Shown: in pieces, positions 43,027 through 51,418 of the stretch
Layout of the letters: every line of letters starts with the position of its first letter
Position numbering within the stretch: position 1 is the stretch's first letter
Assembly: GCA_948847595.1 (NCBI GenBank)
Contig: CAQOGY010000006.1
Span: 124,001 to 188,000 of the forward strand
Direction: 5' to 3'
From: an uncultured Bacteroides sp.
GTDB taxonomy: Bacteria; Bacteroidota; Bacteroidia; Bacteroidales; Bacteroidaceae
Length of the DNA: 64,000 bases
Notes under the pieces: generated by a model
What the model saw: the letters and a program-made list of their open reading frames with translations, nothing else
Database searches by the model: none
What the model was told of the DNA's origin: nothing
Made by a program: the position numbers and the translations under genes

Positions 43027-43117
43027 TAAAAAATCATGCTGATAGATTTATTTTTTCTTCCCAATGTTTTTATAAATCATTGCAATGATTTTTTCAAAGA
43101 TGCAGCATGATTTTTTA
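43027..43117. promoter_or_regulatory. Nested palindromes upstream of GH28, candidate operator
   Basis: A perfect 15-bp inverted repeat (TAAAAAATCATGCTG at 43027-43041, complement at 43103-43117) encloses a perfect 18-bp palindrome AAATCATTGCAATGATTT (43074-43091). All share the element AAATCAT. The cluster begins 38 nt upstream of the GH28 start. It could be a regulator site or an mRNA structure; no matching regulator gene was identified. Confidence 0.5.
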
Positions 43118-43207
43118 AGGCATGCTATATATATTTTTCAATCAGGTTGCATGTTCTACAGAAGCAACACATTGTTTTTTATGCTACAAATATATGCAAA
43201 GATTTCC

Positions 43208-46057
43208 TTATTCCGTACATACAAACTTGTACGTTCCACTTTGCACTTCCTTAGGTTCTTTCCCACCCGGAAGATAAACAACAGCAGTTGTGTTGACCGG
43301 AACGGATACATTCAAAGTGAAAGTACCGTCCTGACGAGCCCAATCCACAACAATTGTACCATATAAGGTTTCATAGGATGATTTGACAAACTTCAAATCT
43401 CCCACGGGTTGCGGAGCAATAATAAATTTCTGATAACCTTGCTTTGATTTATTTTGTTGATTCTCCAATGTAGACGCGGCATAAGGACGGATGCCGACCA
43501 AGGAATTGAAGAACCATTCGTCAATCTGTCCCATCATAAAGTGATTCCAGGAAGAGCCTTGACGCGGATCCCATTGCTCAGTCAAGGTTGTTGCGCCAAA
43601 TTTCAGTTGGAATCCATAACCGGGCGCTTCTTCATGGTTGAACATTTTATATATCAATTCATGCTGATCGTTACAGGCTAACGTCTGAATCAGATAACGA
43701 TTACCTACATCTCCGGTAGTCAAGCGATTGCCATGTGCTTCCACATCTTTAATCAGATTCATAAACACTTTCTTATCCTGCGTCATATGAAGGAACAAGG
43801 GAAGTGCGTTACTGCACTGGCTTCCTGTACCATACTGTGCCGTATCATTGTTCAGGAAACGCTTGTCAAAAGCAATCCTGATATCATCTGCCAAAGAGCT
43901 GTAATAACGAATATCATAATCATTACCTACCATCTTTGCAGCTTCTATCAAATACATGACAGTCATATAATAATGCGCGGTAGCTACCAGTGGCACAGGT
44001 GTATTTCGTGAGAATCCGGCACGGAAATCCCCATAATCATACCAGTCGCCCAGTCCGAAAGAGAGGATATGATTATCCGCACGTGTCTTCAGGTAATCGA
44101 CATAACGGCGCATATTCGAATAATACTTCCTTATCAACGAATCATCTCCATACGTTTCATAATACATGAACGGGAAAATGACCAATGAACCGCCCCATTC
44201 GGGAGATTCGGCAAAGGCATCCATTCCCGGCCCTTCAAAAACCACGTATTCTGGAGCTGTGGTCGGCATTGCTCCATTGGAGTGTTGCGCATCCGCCATA
44301 TTCTGCATAATTTGTGGGGCGTAGGCTGTCAAATCATAATTGTATAGCAGCCCCGGCCCGTTCAGATGTACCTGTTCCAACCATCCCAGTTTTTCCCGAT
44401 GAGGGCAATCCGTAAATACTGATTGCATATTGCTACGAACGGCTTTCTCTATCAGACGATGAGCAGCATTAAATATCGGGTTGGATGATTCAAACGTAGA
44501 AACTTTCTTTGCCGAATTATAAACAAAACAAGATTGGATATTCTTCAATACGGGTAACTTCTGCGGGTTCTTTTGTCCTTTCAATACAGCGCCTTCCACT
44601 TGAATATATCTGAAACCATAATAGGAGAAACGAGGATGCCAGGTTTCATCACCTTCCCCTTTCAACGTATATTCATAATAATGCTGACGCCCTGTCTGAC
44701 GCTGGTTACAAGCACCTTCATCCGTCAATGCTTCGGCAACCAGTAAAGTAACTTTCTGCCCACGTTTTCCACGTACCGTTATTTCCGGGAAACCGGCTAA
44801 GTTCTGTCCCATATCCAAAACAAAGGCGGACGGGTCTACTGTTCTTTTTGTCGATTTAGAAGCAGCCGTTATTTGTTCCGTATTCAGTTTGGTTACCTTT
44901 TGGATATCGTACCGTTCCATGATCTTCACAGGTGGCGCCATCTGTGGACGGAGTACTCCTTTGGGTGCTTCCTGCATTACTACCGGACGCCAATGGCTAT
45001 CATCAAATCCTGCCTGATTCCATCCTTTCTGTTCGCGGCGGGCATCATAATCTTCACCACCGTAAATACAGTTGAACGTTACCGGACTCAAATCATATTT
45101 CCATTCATTATCAGAACGGATGATTGTACGTGTTCCATCCTCATAATTGATTACCAGTTCAAATAAAAGTGTGGGGGGGCCGAAGCTTATCTGCAACTTG
45201 CGATAACGTCCCCCCTGCACATTGTAGAATCCATTCCCCAATAAGATTCCAACGGCATTCTCACCATACCGCATTTGTTCGGTTACATCATATGTGTTAT
45301 AATAAACACTTTTATCATAATCACTCCAAAGCGGAGCGAATTCACTATTACCGACTTTCTTTCCATTCAAAGAGAATTCATAGAATCCCAAACCACAAAC
45401 GTATGCAGTCGCTTCGACTATTTTCTTGCCAGGCTTATTGCCGGAGTCATTCCAGAACTTATTCCGAGACTTCCGAATCTTTGTATTCTCTGCATCATCC
45501 AGCAAAAACGTTCTTCGCAAATAAATGCTTTTCTTCGCCAAAGTGTCCACTGCTTCCCAAGCTGCCTTCACTTCCGGCTTTTTCAGTTCGCTGCCGTGGA
45601 ATTTACGTCCTTCCGGAAGGTGTGCATTCTGACGGGTGATAGATCCAATCCATTTTCCGTCGGAAAGTCTTGAGGGGGCAGAACGGAACTTCGCTTCATG
45701 ACTCCATTCGGAAGGAGTACCCGTTTCATCCCACATACGGACACGCCAAATATAATTGAACGGATTGCCAGAACTTATATTCGCTCCGCCTGTTGGAACC
45801 AACTGGCTTTGTGAAGAATTGACTTTGCCGCTATTCCAAATTTGACGTCCTGTGAAAGCTTCCCGAATATCAATCTCATAGGCAGATTGTCGTGTCCCAT
45901 TTTCCGGTGACTCCATCACCCATCCCAAACGGGGTGAACCTTCAACCACTACCAATCCTTCCTGCATTTCACAAGTAAGACGGGTGATCGTTATATTCTT
46001 TGCCTGCAAAATACAGGGTAGACAAAGAAAAAGAAGAAGATATTTTTTAAAAGCCAT
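43208..46057 (-). CDS. GH78 alpha-L-rhamnosidase, large form
   Basis: This is an approximately 949-residue secreted enzyme when started at the ATG at 46057 (MAFKKYLLLFLCLPCILQAK), the codon that begins the signal peptide; an in-frame ATG at 46093 would add 12 residues without purpose. Domains in order are an Ig-like domain (LTCEMQEGLVVVEGSPRLGW), beta-sandwich domains (AYVCGLGFYEFSLNGKKVGN), an (alpha/alpha)6 barrel with VFTDCPHREKLGWLEQVHLN and GATTLTEQWDPRQGSSWNHF, and a C-terminal sandwich. The HREKLGWLEQ and TLTEQWD segments hold the acidic catalytic residues. It lies in block C between GH28 and the GH143/GH142 fusion and probably releases an RG-II side-chain rhamnose. Confidence 0.88.
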   Translation of the reverse strand: MAFKKYLLLFLCLPCILQAKNITITRLTCEMQEGLVVVEGSPRLGWVMESPENGTRQSAYEIDIREAFTGRQIWNSGKVNSSQSQLVPTGGANISSGNPFNYIWRVRMWDETGTPSEWSHEAKFRSAPSRLSDGKWIGSITRQNAHLPEGRKFHGSELKKPEVKAAWEAVDTLAKKSIYLRRTFLLDDAENTKIRKSRNKFWNDSGNKPGKKIVEATAYVCGLGFYEFSLNGKKVGNSEFAPLWSDYDKSVYYNTYDVTEQMRYGENAVGILLGNGFYNVQGGRYRKLQISFGPPTLLFELVINYEDGTRTIIRSDNEWKYDLSPVTFNCIYGGEDYDARREQKGWNQAGFDDSHWRPVVMQEAPKGVLRPQMAPPVKIMERYDIQKVTKLNTEQITAASKSTKRTVDPSAFVLDMGQNLAGFPEITVRGKRGQKVTLLVAEALTDEGACNQRQTGRQHYYEYTLKGEGDETWHPRFSYYGFRYIQVEGAVLKGQKNPQKLPVLKNIQSCFVYNSAKKVSTFESSNPIFNAAHRLIEKAVRSNMQSVFTDCPHREKLGWLEQVHLNGPGLLYNYDLTAYAPQIMQNMADAQHSNGAMPTTAPEYVVFEGPGMDAFAESPEWGGSLVIFPFMYYETYGDDSLIRKYYSNMRRYVDYLKTRADNHILSFGLGDWYDYGDFRAGFSRNTPVPLVATAHYYMTVMYLIEAAKMVGNDYDIRYYSSLADDIRIAFDKRFLNNDTAQYGTGSQCSNALPLFLHMTQDKKVFMNLIKDVEAHGNRLTTGDVGNRYLIQTLACNDQHELIYKMFNHEEAPGYGFQLKFGATTLTEQWDPRQGSSWNHFMMGQIDEWFFNSLVGIRPYAASTLENQQNKSKQGYQKFIIAPQPVGDLKFVKSSYETLYGTIVVDWARQDGTFTLNVSVPVNTTAVVYLPGGKEPKEVQSGTYKFVCTE

Positions 46058-46080
46058 TATTCGTTTTACTTTTTTTATTA

Positions 46081-46156
46081 GACAGAAGAACAAAAGAACA
46101 GATATTCAGTAATCAATAAATAGCTCTAAAAACTTTTGTTCTTCTGTTCTTCTGTC
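46081..46156. repeat. Long imperfect inverted repeat between GH142 and GH78 genes
   Basis: GACAGAAGAACAAAAGAACA (46081-46100) is matched, with one mismatch, by the complement of 46137-46156. The 36-nt loop is AT-rich. It lies between the GH143/GH142 stop and the GH78 start and could be an attenuator, an mRNA stabiliser or a dispersed repeat. Confidence 0.65.
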
Positions 46157-46175
46157 AGAAATATATGATTTGTAT

Positions 46176-49100
46176 TTACTTTAAAGCATTCTCACAAACG
46201 ACTTTTGTCAATGTATCCGCATGTCCCACTTCTTTGCCATCGACAAAAATACGTAATCCCTTTCCATAATGATAGCGGTCGCCATTCTTATCCCAAAGAA
46301 TGGTCAGATTATGCCCATGATACAATACATTATCCAAACAGAACCAATCCCATTTATCTGCCGGAATCAACGGATTCACCTCTATCGTATTATCCAAACG
46401 CGGACGCAGCCCGATCAATCCTGTAATCATCAAGTCATTGAAAGTAGAATGATTATAATAGCGGCTACGTTCCTGATCTCCTTTCAGCCAATAACCTGTC
46501 ACTTCATCCAAATATTCGCCGATATACGGACGTCCACGGTGATATTGTGATTCTACATACAGTTCCATTTGACGGAAATATACACTGTCGGACAATACAG
46601 TCTGCGGATAATTATTCATAAAGTTAGCCATTGCCGTCAACGTCTGTGCAGAAGCGAACGGCCAGATAGCTCCGTCCCATTCGCATTTGCCCACTCCACG
46701 CGTACGGAATTCAGGATGGCGACGTTCGGCGGTAGTCAGACCGTAAGGAGCAGAGAAGCCTTTTTCGTCCATAATCTCTTTCCAGGCAACTTCGTATTTC
46801 TTCGCCGTATCAGGTAAATTGAAGTACCATGGAATGTAACCGATAGCTTCACGGACATTAGCTGAAGAATCCGTACGCATCGTCTCGAAGAACTGATGAC
46901 GTGTATTCCACAATTCGGTATCCACTAAAGTTTTCAGCGTATCTGCCTTCATTCCATATCTCATAGCCGCCCCCTCATCACCGGAAAGGATTCCCATCAA
47001 TGAAAGTGCTTTCGCGTTGCCATACATATAACTATTAATTGTCGGACGGGCATATTTCTTTTTACGACCGCCACTGATGGATTCTTCCATACCGTCTTGC
47101 ACGTCCCCCTGCCAATAAAGCCCGTTTTTCAAACGGTTGGTACGTTCCCAACGTTGATATTCGGTTTCCAGATCTTTCTTCATATCCAGCATGAAGTCTT
47201 TATCACCGTCTACCATATATCGTGCCAATACTGCATCTGCATTCCATGAACTGAACTTGTCCATTTTCTTCATCGGGCCGCCTTCATTACCGCGATACCA
47301 AGTATGGATTATCTGATCCAAATATTTCGGGTCACGCAGCCAACGGCTTTCGTAAATATGATGCCCGATGGCGCAGGCAATCAGATTGTATTTATCCGAA
47401 TAGGAACGTTGAACCAAAAATTCCGTCATGCCATATCCAACGGGAGTTTCCTTGATATGCTTGCGCAATGACCACCAACGGTAATAATACATTTCTTCGA
47501 AATTGCGTTGCGGACATTCAAACAAAGGAATATTCTCTTCCATCCACTCCGAAGCCTGGGCATTAGGTATAGCCTGGATGATATTCTCATCTTCCATTCC
47601 ATTGAAATAATCTACGTAATGACTGAAATCCGCATACTTCAGAAAAGCGGATGACGCATCCTTGTCCGTAGAAGATGTTTTCACATTGGCTATGCGATAT
47701 TCAACCAAAGGTTCCTGCCCGCCTGCGTTTGGCAGATCATAAGTCTGGTCGGCGGGAGTATCTACCGTCGGGAAAGTACGTGGCACACCTGTACGGAAAG
47801 CTATTCTTTCGACACTCGCTACCGGTGCATAGAACATACGCAACCCTACTCTTTTGCCGTCTACATATACCTGGATATTACGGTCTGTCGTTGAAAGGAC
47901 AGCTTCTACGTGATAGTTCTTTCCTGCTTCATATTTCATCATATTCGCGAAACGGGAGCCGCCTTTCATGCGGAAAATACCATCATTGGTCAGCTCCATA
48001 CGGGAACAGGCAATTCCGTTCTCATCCAGAAATTCTATCTGAAGTGTGCCTTTATCATTTTGTCCGGCCTGCAAATCGAATGAGACTTTCAATTCTTTAG
48101 AAGCAGGAATTTTCCGTTCCACTTTCGCGTAATCAAACGGATCTTTGTCTTGAAGTCTCAGCCATTGTCCATCCAAAGAAACCGGAGCCCAAACGGGAGA
48201 ATAAATATTCCAATCGGTAAGTTCCGCAATCGCTTTTGATTTCGAGAAGTCATCATCGGCATGTGACGAAGCATTGAGTTCCACCGGCACGGGAATACGA
48301 GAAATCCACATATCTTCTTTATTCACACTATAAGAAACCCACAAGTCACCATCCGCAGGTACTCCGTTTCCCTCTTGTATGCCACGAGGATATTGGGGGC
48401 CATATGATTTATAATTTCCACCATAACGCATCGGGGTGATTTCACCATGCACCAAATTCAGCGTTGTATATTCCAGTCCGTCCTTACTCAATGAGATAGC
48501 AAGCGGCCAACGGAATTCCGATGGATTATATACGGTAGCATATGTACCATCACTTAAACGTTGTCCCCATATTTTCGCATTGCTATTAACAAAACCTTTT
48601 GCACGAAGCACGGGTTCCGCCCAAGTGTGCCCACCATCTTCACTGATAGAAGTCAACGCGTGTTTCCAAAGACTGGCAATTCTTCCGTCGGGTAGTGTGT
48701 AGCAGTTGAATGCCTTATATCCTTTCTTCAATGGGATAATAGGATCTTCACGATCTGCTTCTTCCACCCATTGCATCATATACAGGGGATTGTCAAGAAT
48801 CTCCTGACAGGCTTTCACAAATTCGCGGTCTTTACTTTTTTTGAAATACGGATAGTCGGTGTTCTTTTCGTTAAATCCGTGATTATAATAAATGAAATGA
48901 ATAGGTCCGAACGAACCGTCTTTCTTTATCTCACGCACTACGCGACCGATGCCGTTTCCATCATTCGGGTCGTCTTTCTTATCCAGAGCAACTCCGTAAT
49001 TTCCCATCGTTATCAAACGGCCGGATTTGGAGACATAGAAGCCTACACGTTGGTGCATGATAGCAATCAGGTCTTTTGCCTGCATCCCCGGACGGGATTC

Positions 49101-49496
49101 TTTGGCATATCCATCCGGTACTTTATACGGTGGAAATACAATCTCGGGATTTGTCCATTGATAACCATCTTTGGATGTCATCAGGAAAGTTTGGGATGGC
49201 GGGACGTGTTCGTCCGAAGGATCGGCCAGATATTGATAATAGAATTGTCCGTTCCAATACGCCAGCATCGGCTGATGATTGTAAGTCCACCCATTGCCGT
49301 TAGAGGCATCAGGATGTTCGCGGTTTGCACGCACCAATTGAATATTATGTACTCCTACCACCGGTGACAGTTGTCCGTCATGATAAGTAGGATTTGAGAG
49401 TTCCTTTCCTGTGTAATGGATTCTGTCTTGTGCTGTAACTGTAGCTGTCAGCCATCCGGCAGCCAGTGCAAGGAGAATCTTGGTAGAGTTGTTCAT
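46176..49496 (-). CDS. Fusion GH143/GH142: Dha hydrolase plus beta-L-arabinofuranosidase (RG-II chain D)
   Basis: This 1106-residue secreted enzyme has a signal peptide ending TVTAQ. Residues ~25-600 form a propeller-type GH143 region with Asp-box-like repeats (SISEDGGHTW, LSKDGLEYTT) and a jelly-roll insert (ELKVSFDLQAGQNDKGTLQI). From about 620 an (alpha/alpha)6 barrel of GH142 type follows (HYVDYFNGMEDENIIQAIPN, YYYRWWSLRKHIKET, WDGAIWPFASAQTLTAMANF). The B. thetaiotaomicron homologue removes beta-L-arabinofuranose and then Dha, which together form RG-II chain D. The paired activities thus strip the whole disaccharide. Full length with no visible damage. Confidence 0.93.
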   Translation of the reverse strand: MNNSTKILLALAAGWLTATVTAQDRIHYTGKELSNPTYHDGQLSPVVGVHNIQLVRANREHPDASNGNGWTYNHQPMLAYWNGQFYYQYLADPSDEHVPPSQTFLMTSKDGYQWTNPEIVFPPYKVPDGYAKESRPGMQAKDLIAIMHQRVGFYVSKSGRLITMGNYGVALDKKDDPNDGNGIGRVVREIKKDGSFGPIHFIYYNHGFNEKNTDYPYFKKSKDREFVKACQEILDNPLYMMQWVEEADREDPIIPLKKGYKAFNCYTLPDGRIASLWKHALTSISEDGGHTWAEPVLRAKGFVNSNAKIWGQRLSDGTYATVYNPSEFRWPLAISLSKDGLEYTTLNLVHGEITPMRYGGNYKSYGPQYPRGIQEGNGVPADGDLWVSYSVNKEDMWISRIPVPVELNASSHADDDFSKSKAIAELTDWNIYSPVWAPVSLDGQWLRLQDKDPFDYAKVERKIPASKELKVSFDLQAGQNDKGTLQIEFLDENGIACSRMELTNDGIFRMKGGSRFANMMKYEAGKNYHVEAVLSTTDRNIQVYVDGKRVGLRMFYAPVASVERIAFRTGVPRTFPTVDTPADQTYDLPNAGGQEPLVEYRIANVKTSSTDKDASSAFLKYADFSHYVDYFNGMEDENIIQAIPNAQASEWMEENIPLFECPQRNFEEMYYYRWWSLRKHIKETPVGYGMTEFLVQRSYSDKYNLIACAIGHHIYESRWLRDPKYLDQIIHTWYRGNEGGPMKKMDKFSSWNADAVLARYMVDGDKDFMLDMKKDLETEYQRWERTNRLKNGLYWQGDVQDGMEESISGGRKKKYARPTINSYMYGNAKALSLMGILSGDEGAAMRYGMKADTLKTLVDTELWNTRHQFFETMRTDSSANVREAIGYIPWYFNLPDTAKKYEVAWKEIMDEKGFSAPYGLTTAERRHPEFRTRGVGKCEWDGAIWPFASAQTLTAMANFMNNYPQTVLSDSVYFRQMELYVESQYHRGRPYIGEYLDEVTGYWLKGDQERSRYYNHSTFNDLMITGLIGLRPRLDNTIEVNPLIPADKWDWFCLDNVLYHGHNLTILWDKNGDRYHYGKGLRIFVDGKEVGHADTLTKVVCENALK

Positions 49497-49582
49497 GATC
49501 TATTTCAGGTTTTAATTTGTTTCTTTGATTTCACCACAGATTACATGGATTGACACTGATTATTCTTTGTGTCTTTCCGGAA

Positions 49583-50512
49583 TTATCGGTCATCTGACAT
49601 TTTCAGAAGCGTTTTAACGACGGATTCCGGCGCCTTGAAAATTGTTCCGTGTTTATGTCCGGCAGGTACGCTTACATCATTCGTTATATCGGTAAAATTC
49701 TTAAAGTCCTTTGTGCGCATAGCACCGTATATTTTCTTCTTATATACATCAAAATAAATGAGATAGTCCTCTCCTATCTTTTCTACGGTCGGCCCTTCGA
49801 CAAAGGATTCGGTGAACGGCTGTGATGCAGGCGAATAGGGTCCTGTCAGTGAATCTGCAAAAGCGATCTTCAGGTTACGTTCAGGGCGGGTGTTATCTTT
49901 GAGCACCATCACATAATCATTCTTAGCCCGTTTCACAAGAACGGCGTCAATGGTGCTAAAGCCCGGATCATATAGAACTTTCGCTTTTGAAACTGTCTTA
50001 AAATCTTTCGTTGTGATATAATACAACCGATGATTATTGTTTTCTTCCTCTATCCCTTTCTCGAAACGACCGGGGACGCAAGAAGCCCATACCACCATAA
50101 ACTGCTCACTATCATCATCATAGAAAATCTCCGGAGCCCATACGTTAACGGTGGTCGGTTCATCTGCCATGACAGGAACCATCTGTTGTTCCGACCAGTT
50201 AACCAAATCTTTGGAATTTGCATAACCAAAGCCCAAATCACCTTTCCAACTCGTAGTCCAGACTAAATGGAAAGTCCCGTCAAGAGTACGTACCATGGAA
50301 GGATCGCGCATCAGTTGATGCTGTCCCAGTTCCGGCTTCAGCCAAACTCCGGGGATACTGTCCCAATGCATTCCGTCTTCGCTATATAAATATCTTAACC
50401 CCTCGTCAGCCGGTTCGTGGAATGAAGTGAACATATAATAGTCTCTGCTTCCCCCACACGAAACCAGGAACAAAATACCTATTGCGGCTAATGTATTTCT
50501 TAACTTTTTCAT
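49583..50512 (-). CDS. GH43-like five-bladed propeller lipoprotein
   Basis: This is an approximately 309-residue lipoprotein when started at ATG 50512 (MKKLRNTLAAIGILFLVSCG, lipobox VSCG). An alternative start at 50527 adds five residues. Propeller-like segments are YYMFTSFHEPADEGLRYLYS, RDPSMVRTLDGTFHLVWTTS, NVWAPEIFYDD and FVEGPTVEKIGEDYLIYFDV. The Asp in RDPS, the Asp in TIDAVLVK and the Glu in FVEGPTV fit the GH43/clan-F triad of base, pKa modulator and acid. The enzyme is probably an exo-acting glycosidase on an arabinose or galactose-like residue, but exact specificity is unknown. Confidence 0.75.
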   Translation of the reverse strand: MKKLRNTLAAIGILFLVSCGGSRDYYMFTSFHEPADEGLRYLYSEDGMHWDSIPGVWLKPELGQHQLMRDPSMVRTLDGTFHLVWTTSWKGDLGFGYANSKDLVNWSEQQMVPVMADEPTTVNVWAPEIFYDDDSEQFMVVWASCVPGRFEKGIEEENNNHRLYYITTKDFKTVSKAKVLYDPGFSTIDAVLVKRAKNDYVMVLKDNTRPERNLKIAFADSLTGPYSPASQPFTESFVEGPTVEKIGEDYLIYFDVYKKKIYGAMRTKDFKNFTDITNDVSVPAGHKHGTIFKAPESVVKTLLKMSDDR

Positions 50513-50620
50513 TTCTATAATAATCAATAATTGTATCCTTTATATGGAAAAGACGATAAAAGCCCTGATTTGTACTCAAACAGATTCAAGATTCATCAGA
50601 TTATAAATATATTTACGAGA

Positions 50621-50647
50621 AAAGGGCGACTCTCCGAGCCACCCTTT
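50621..50647 (-). terminator. Hairpin downstream of the DUF3826 gene
   Basis: AAAGGGCGACTC pairs with GAGCCACCCTTT around a short loop, with two mismatches, 43 nt after the DUF3826 stop. On the minus strand TTTTCTCG follows, a modest T-tract. It may separate PL1-DUF3826 from the GH43-like gene. Confidence 0.5.
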
Positions 50648-50689
50648 CCGTCATCAAACAAACTAACCATTTAATTATAGGTGAGAATC

Positions 50690-51358
50690 TTATAAAGATC
50701 CTCCACGTGCTTTCACACGTTTGTACCATTCTTCACGTTCTTTCTTCAGGTCGTATCCGCGTTTAGCCAGATAATTATTGATACGTCCTTTATATTTTCC
50801 GAAAGCTGCGTGTTTCTTATTTGAATTTTCCGCATCTAAGGCAAATTCACGGGCTTCTATCAGCCATGCATAAATTTGTGCCTTTTCTTCTTCTTTCAAA
50901 GTCGGAATCATATCAAGATGCGAATCATATGTCACTTTCACCACTCCGTAGGTCATGCCGTCTTTCACAGCTTCTATCTGTTTCTCGTCAAGGAAAAGAG
51001 ATAAATTCGCCGGAAATGCGAAATGAGAACGATATAATGCTGCATCCTTTTCATTTTCGACAGCTTTCAACGCTTCAGTCTTAGTGTCGCCGGTCAGTCC
51101 CGATTCTTTTACTTTCTTGACTTTTGCGTCACGTACTTCATAAATATCGTTCAACTCGAAATAACGGTTGGCAATGATATTGCGGACATCTTCAGCTATC
51201 TTTGCATCTGTAATCCCAAGTTTATCGACAATCTTCTGTGAACGATTGATGATAGATTCCACATATTTGGGGTCACGGTTTTCTTTGTTCAAGTCAACTG
51301 CCCCGGCAGACATCCAGCCGCAAAGCAACAGTAGAGAAATTATTAATATCTTTTTCAT
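50690..51358 (-). CDS. DUF3826 family secreted protein
   Basis: This 222-residue secreted protein has a signal peptide ending at SAGA. The rest is predominantly helical and charged: KYVESIINRSQKIVDKLGIT, IIANRYFELNDIYEVRD, FLDEKQIEAVKDGMTYGVVK and a basic end (YDLKKEREEWYKRVKARGGS). I recognise it as the DUF3826 type that accompanies pectate lyase genes in Bacteroides; no biochemical function is known to me. It follows PL1 by 60 nt and precedes the terminator at 50621. A binding or chaperone-like role for pectin enzymes is only a guess. Confidence 0.75.
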   Translation of the reverse strand: MKKILIISLLLLCGWMSAGAVDLNKENRDPKYVESIINRSQKIVDKLGITDAKIAEDVRNIIANRYFELNDIYEVRDAKVKKVKESGLTGDTKTEALKAVENEKDAALYRSHFAFPANLSLFLDEKQIEAVKDGMTYGVVKVTYDSHLDMIPTLKEEEKAQIYAWLIEAREFALDAENSNKKHAAFGKYKGRINNYLAKRGYDLKKEREEWYKRVKARGGSL

Positions 51359-51418
51359 TGATTTTGTTTTTAAAGTAGGATACCGAAAGAAAACTTGGCT
51401 CCGGCACCTTGCCGGCGA

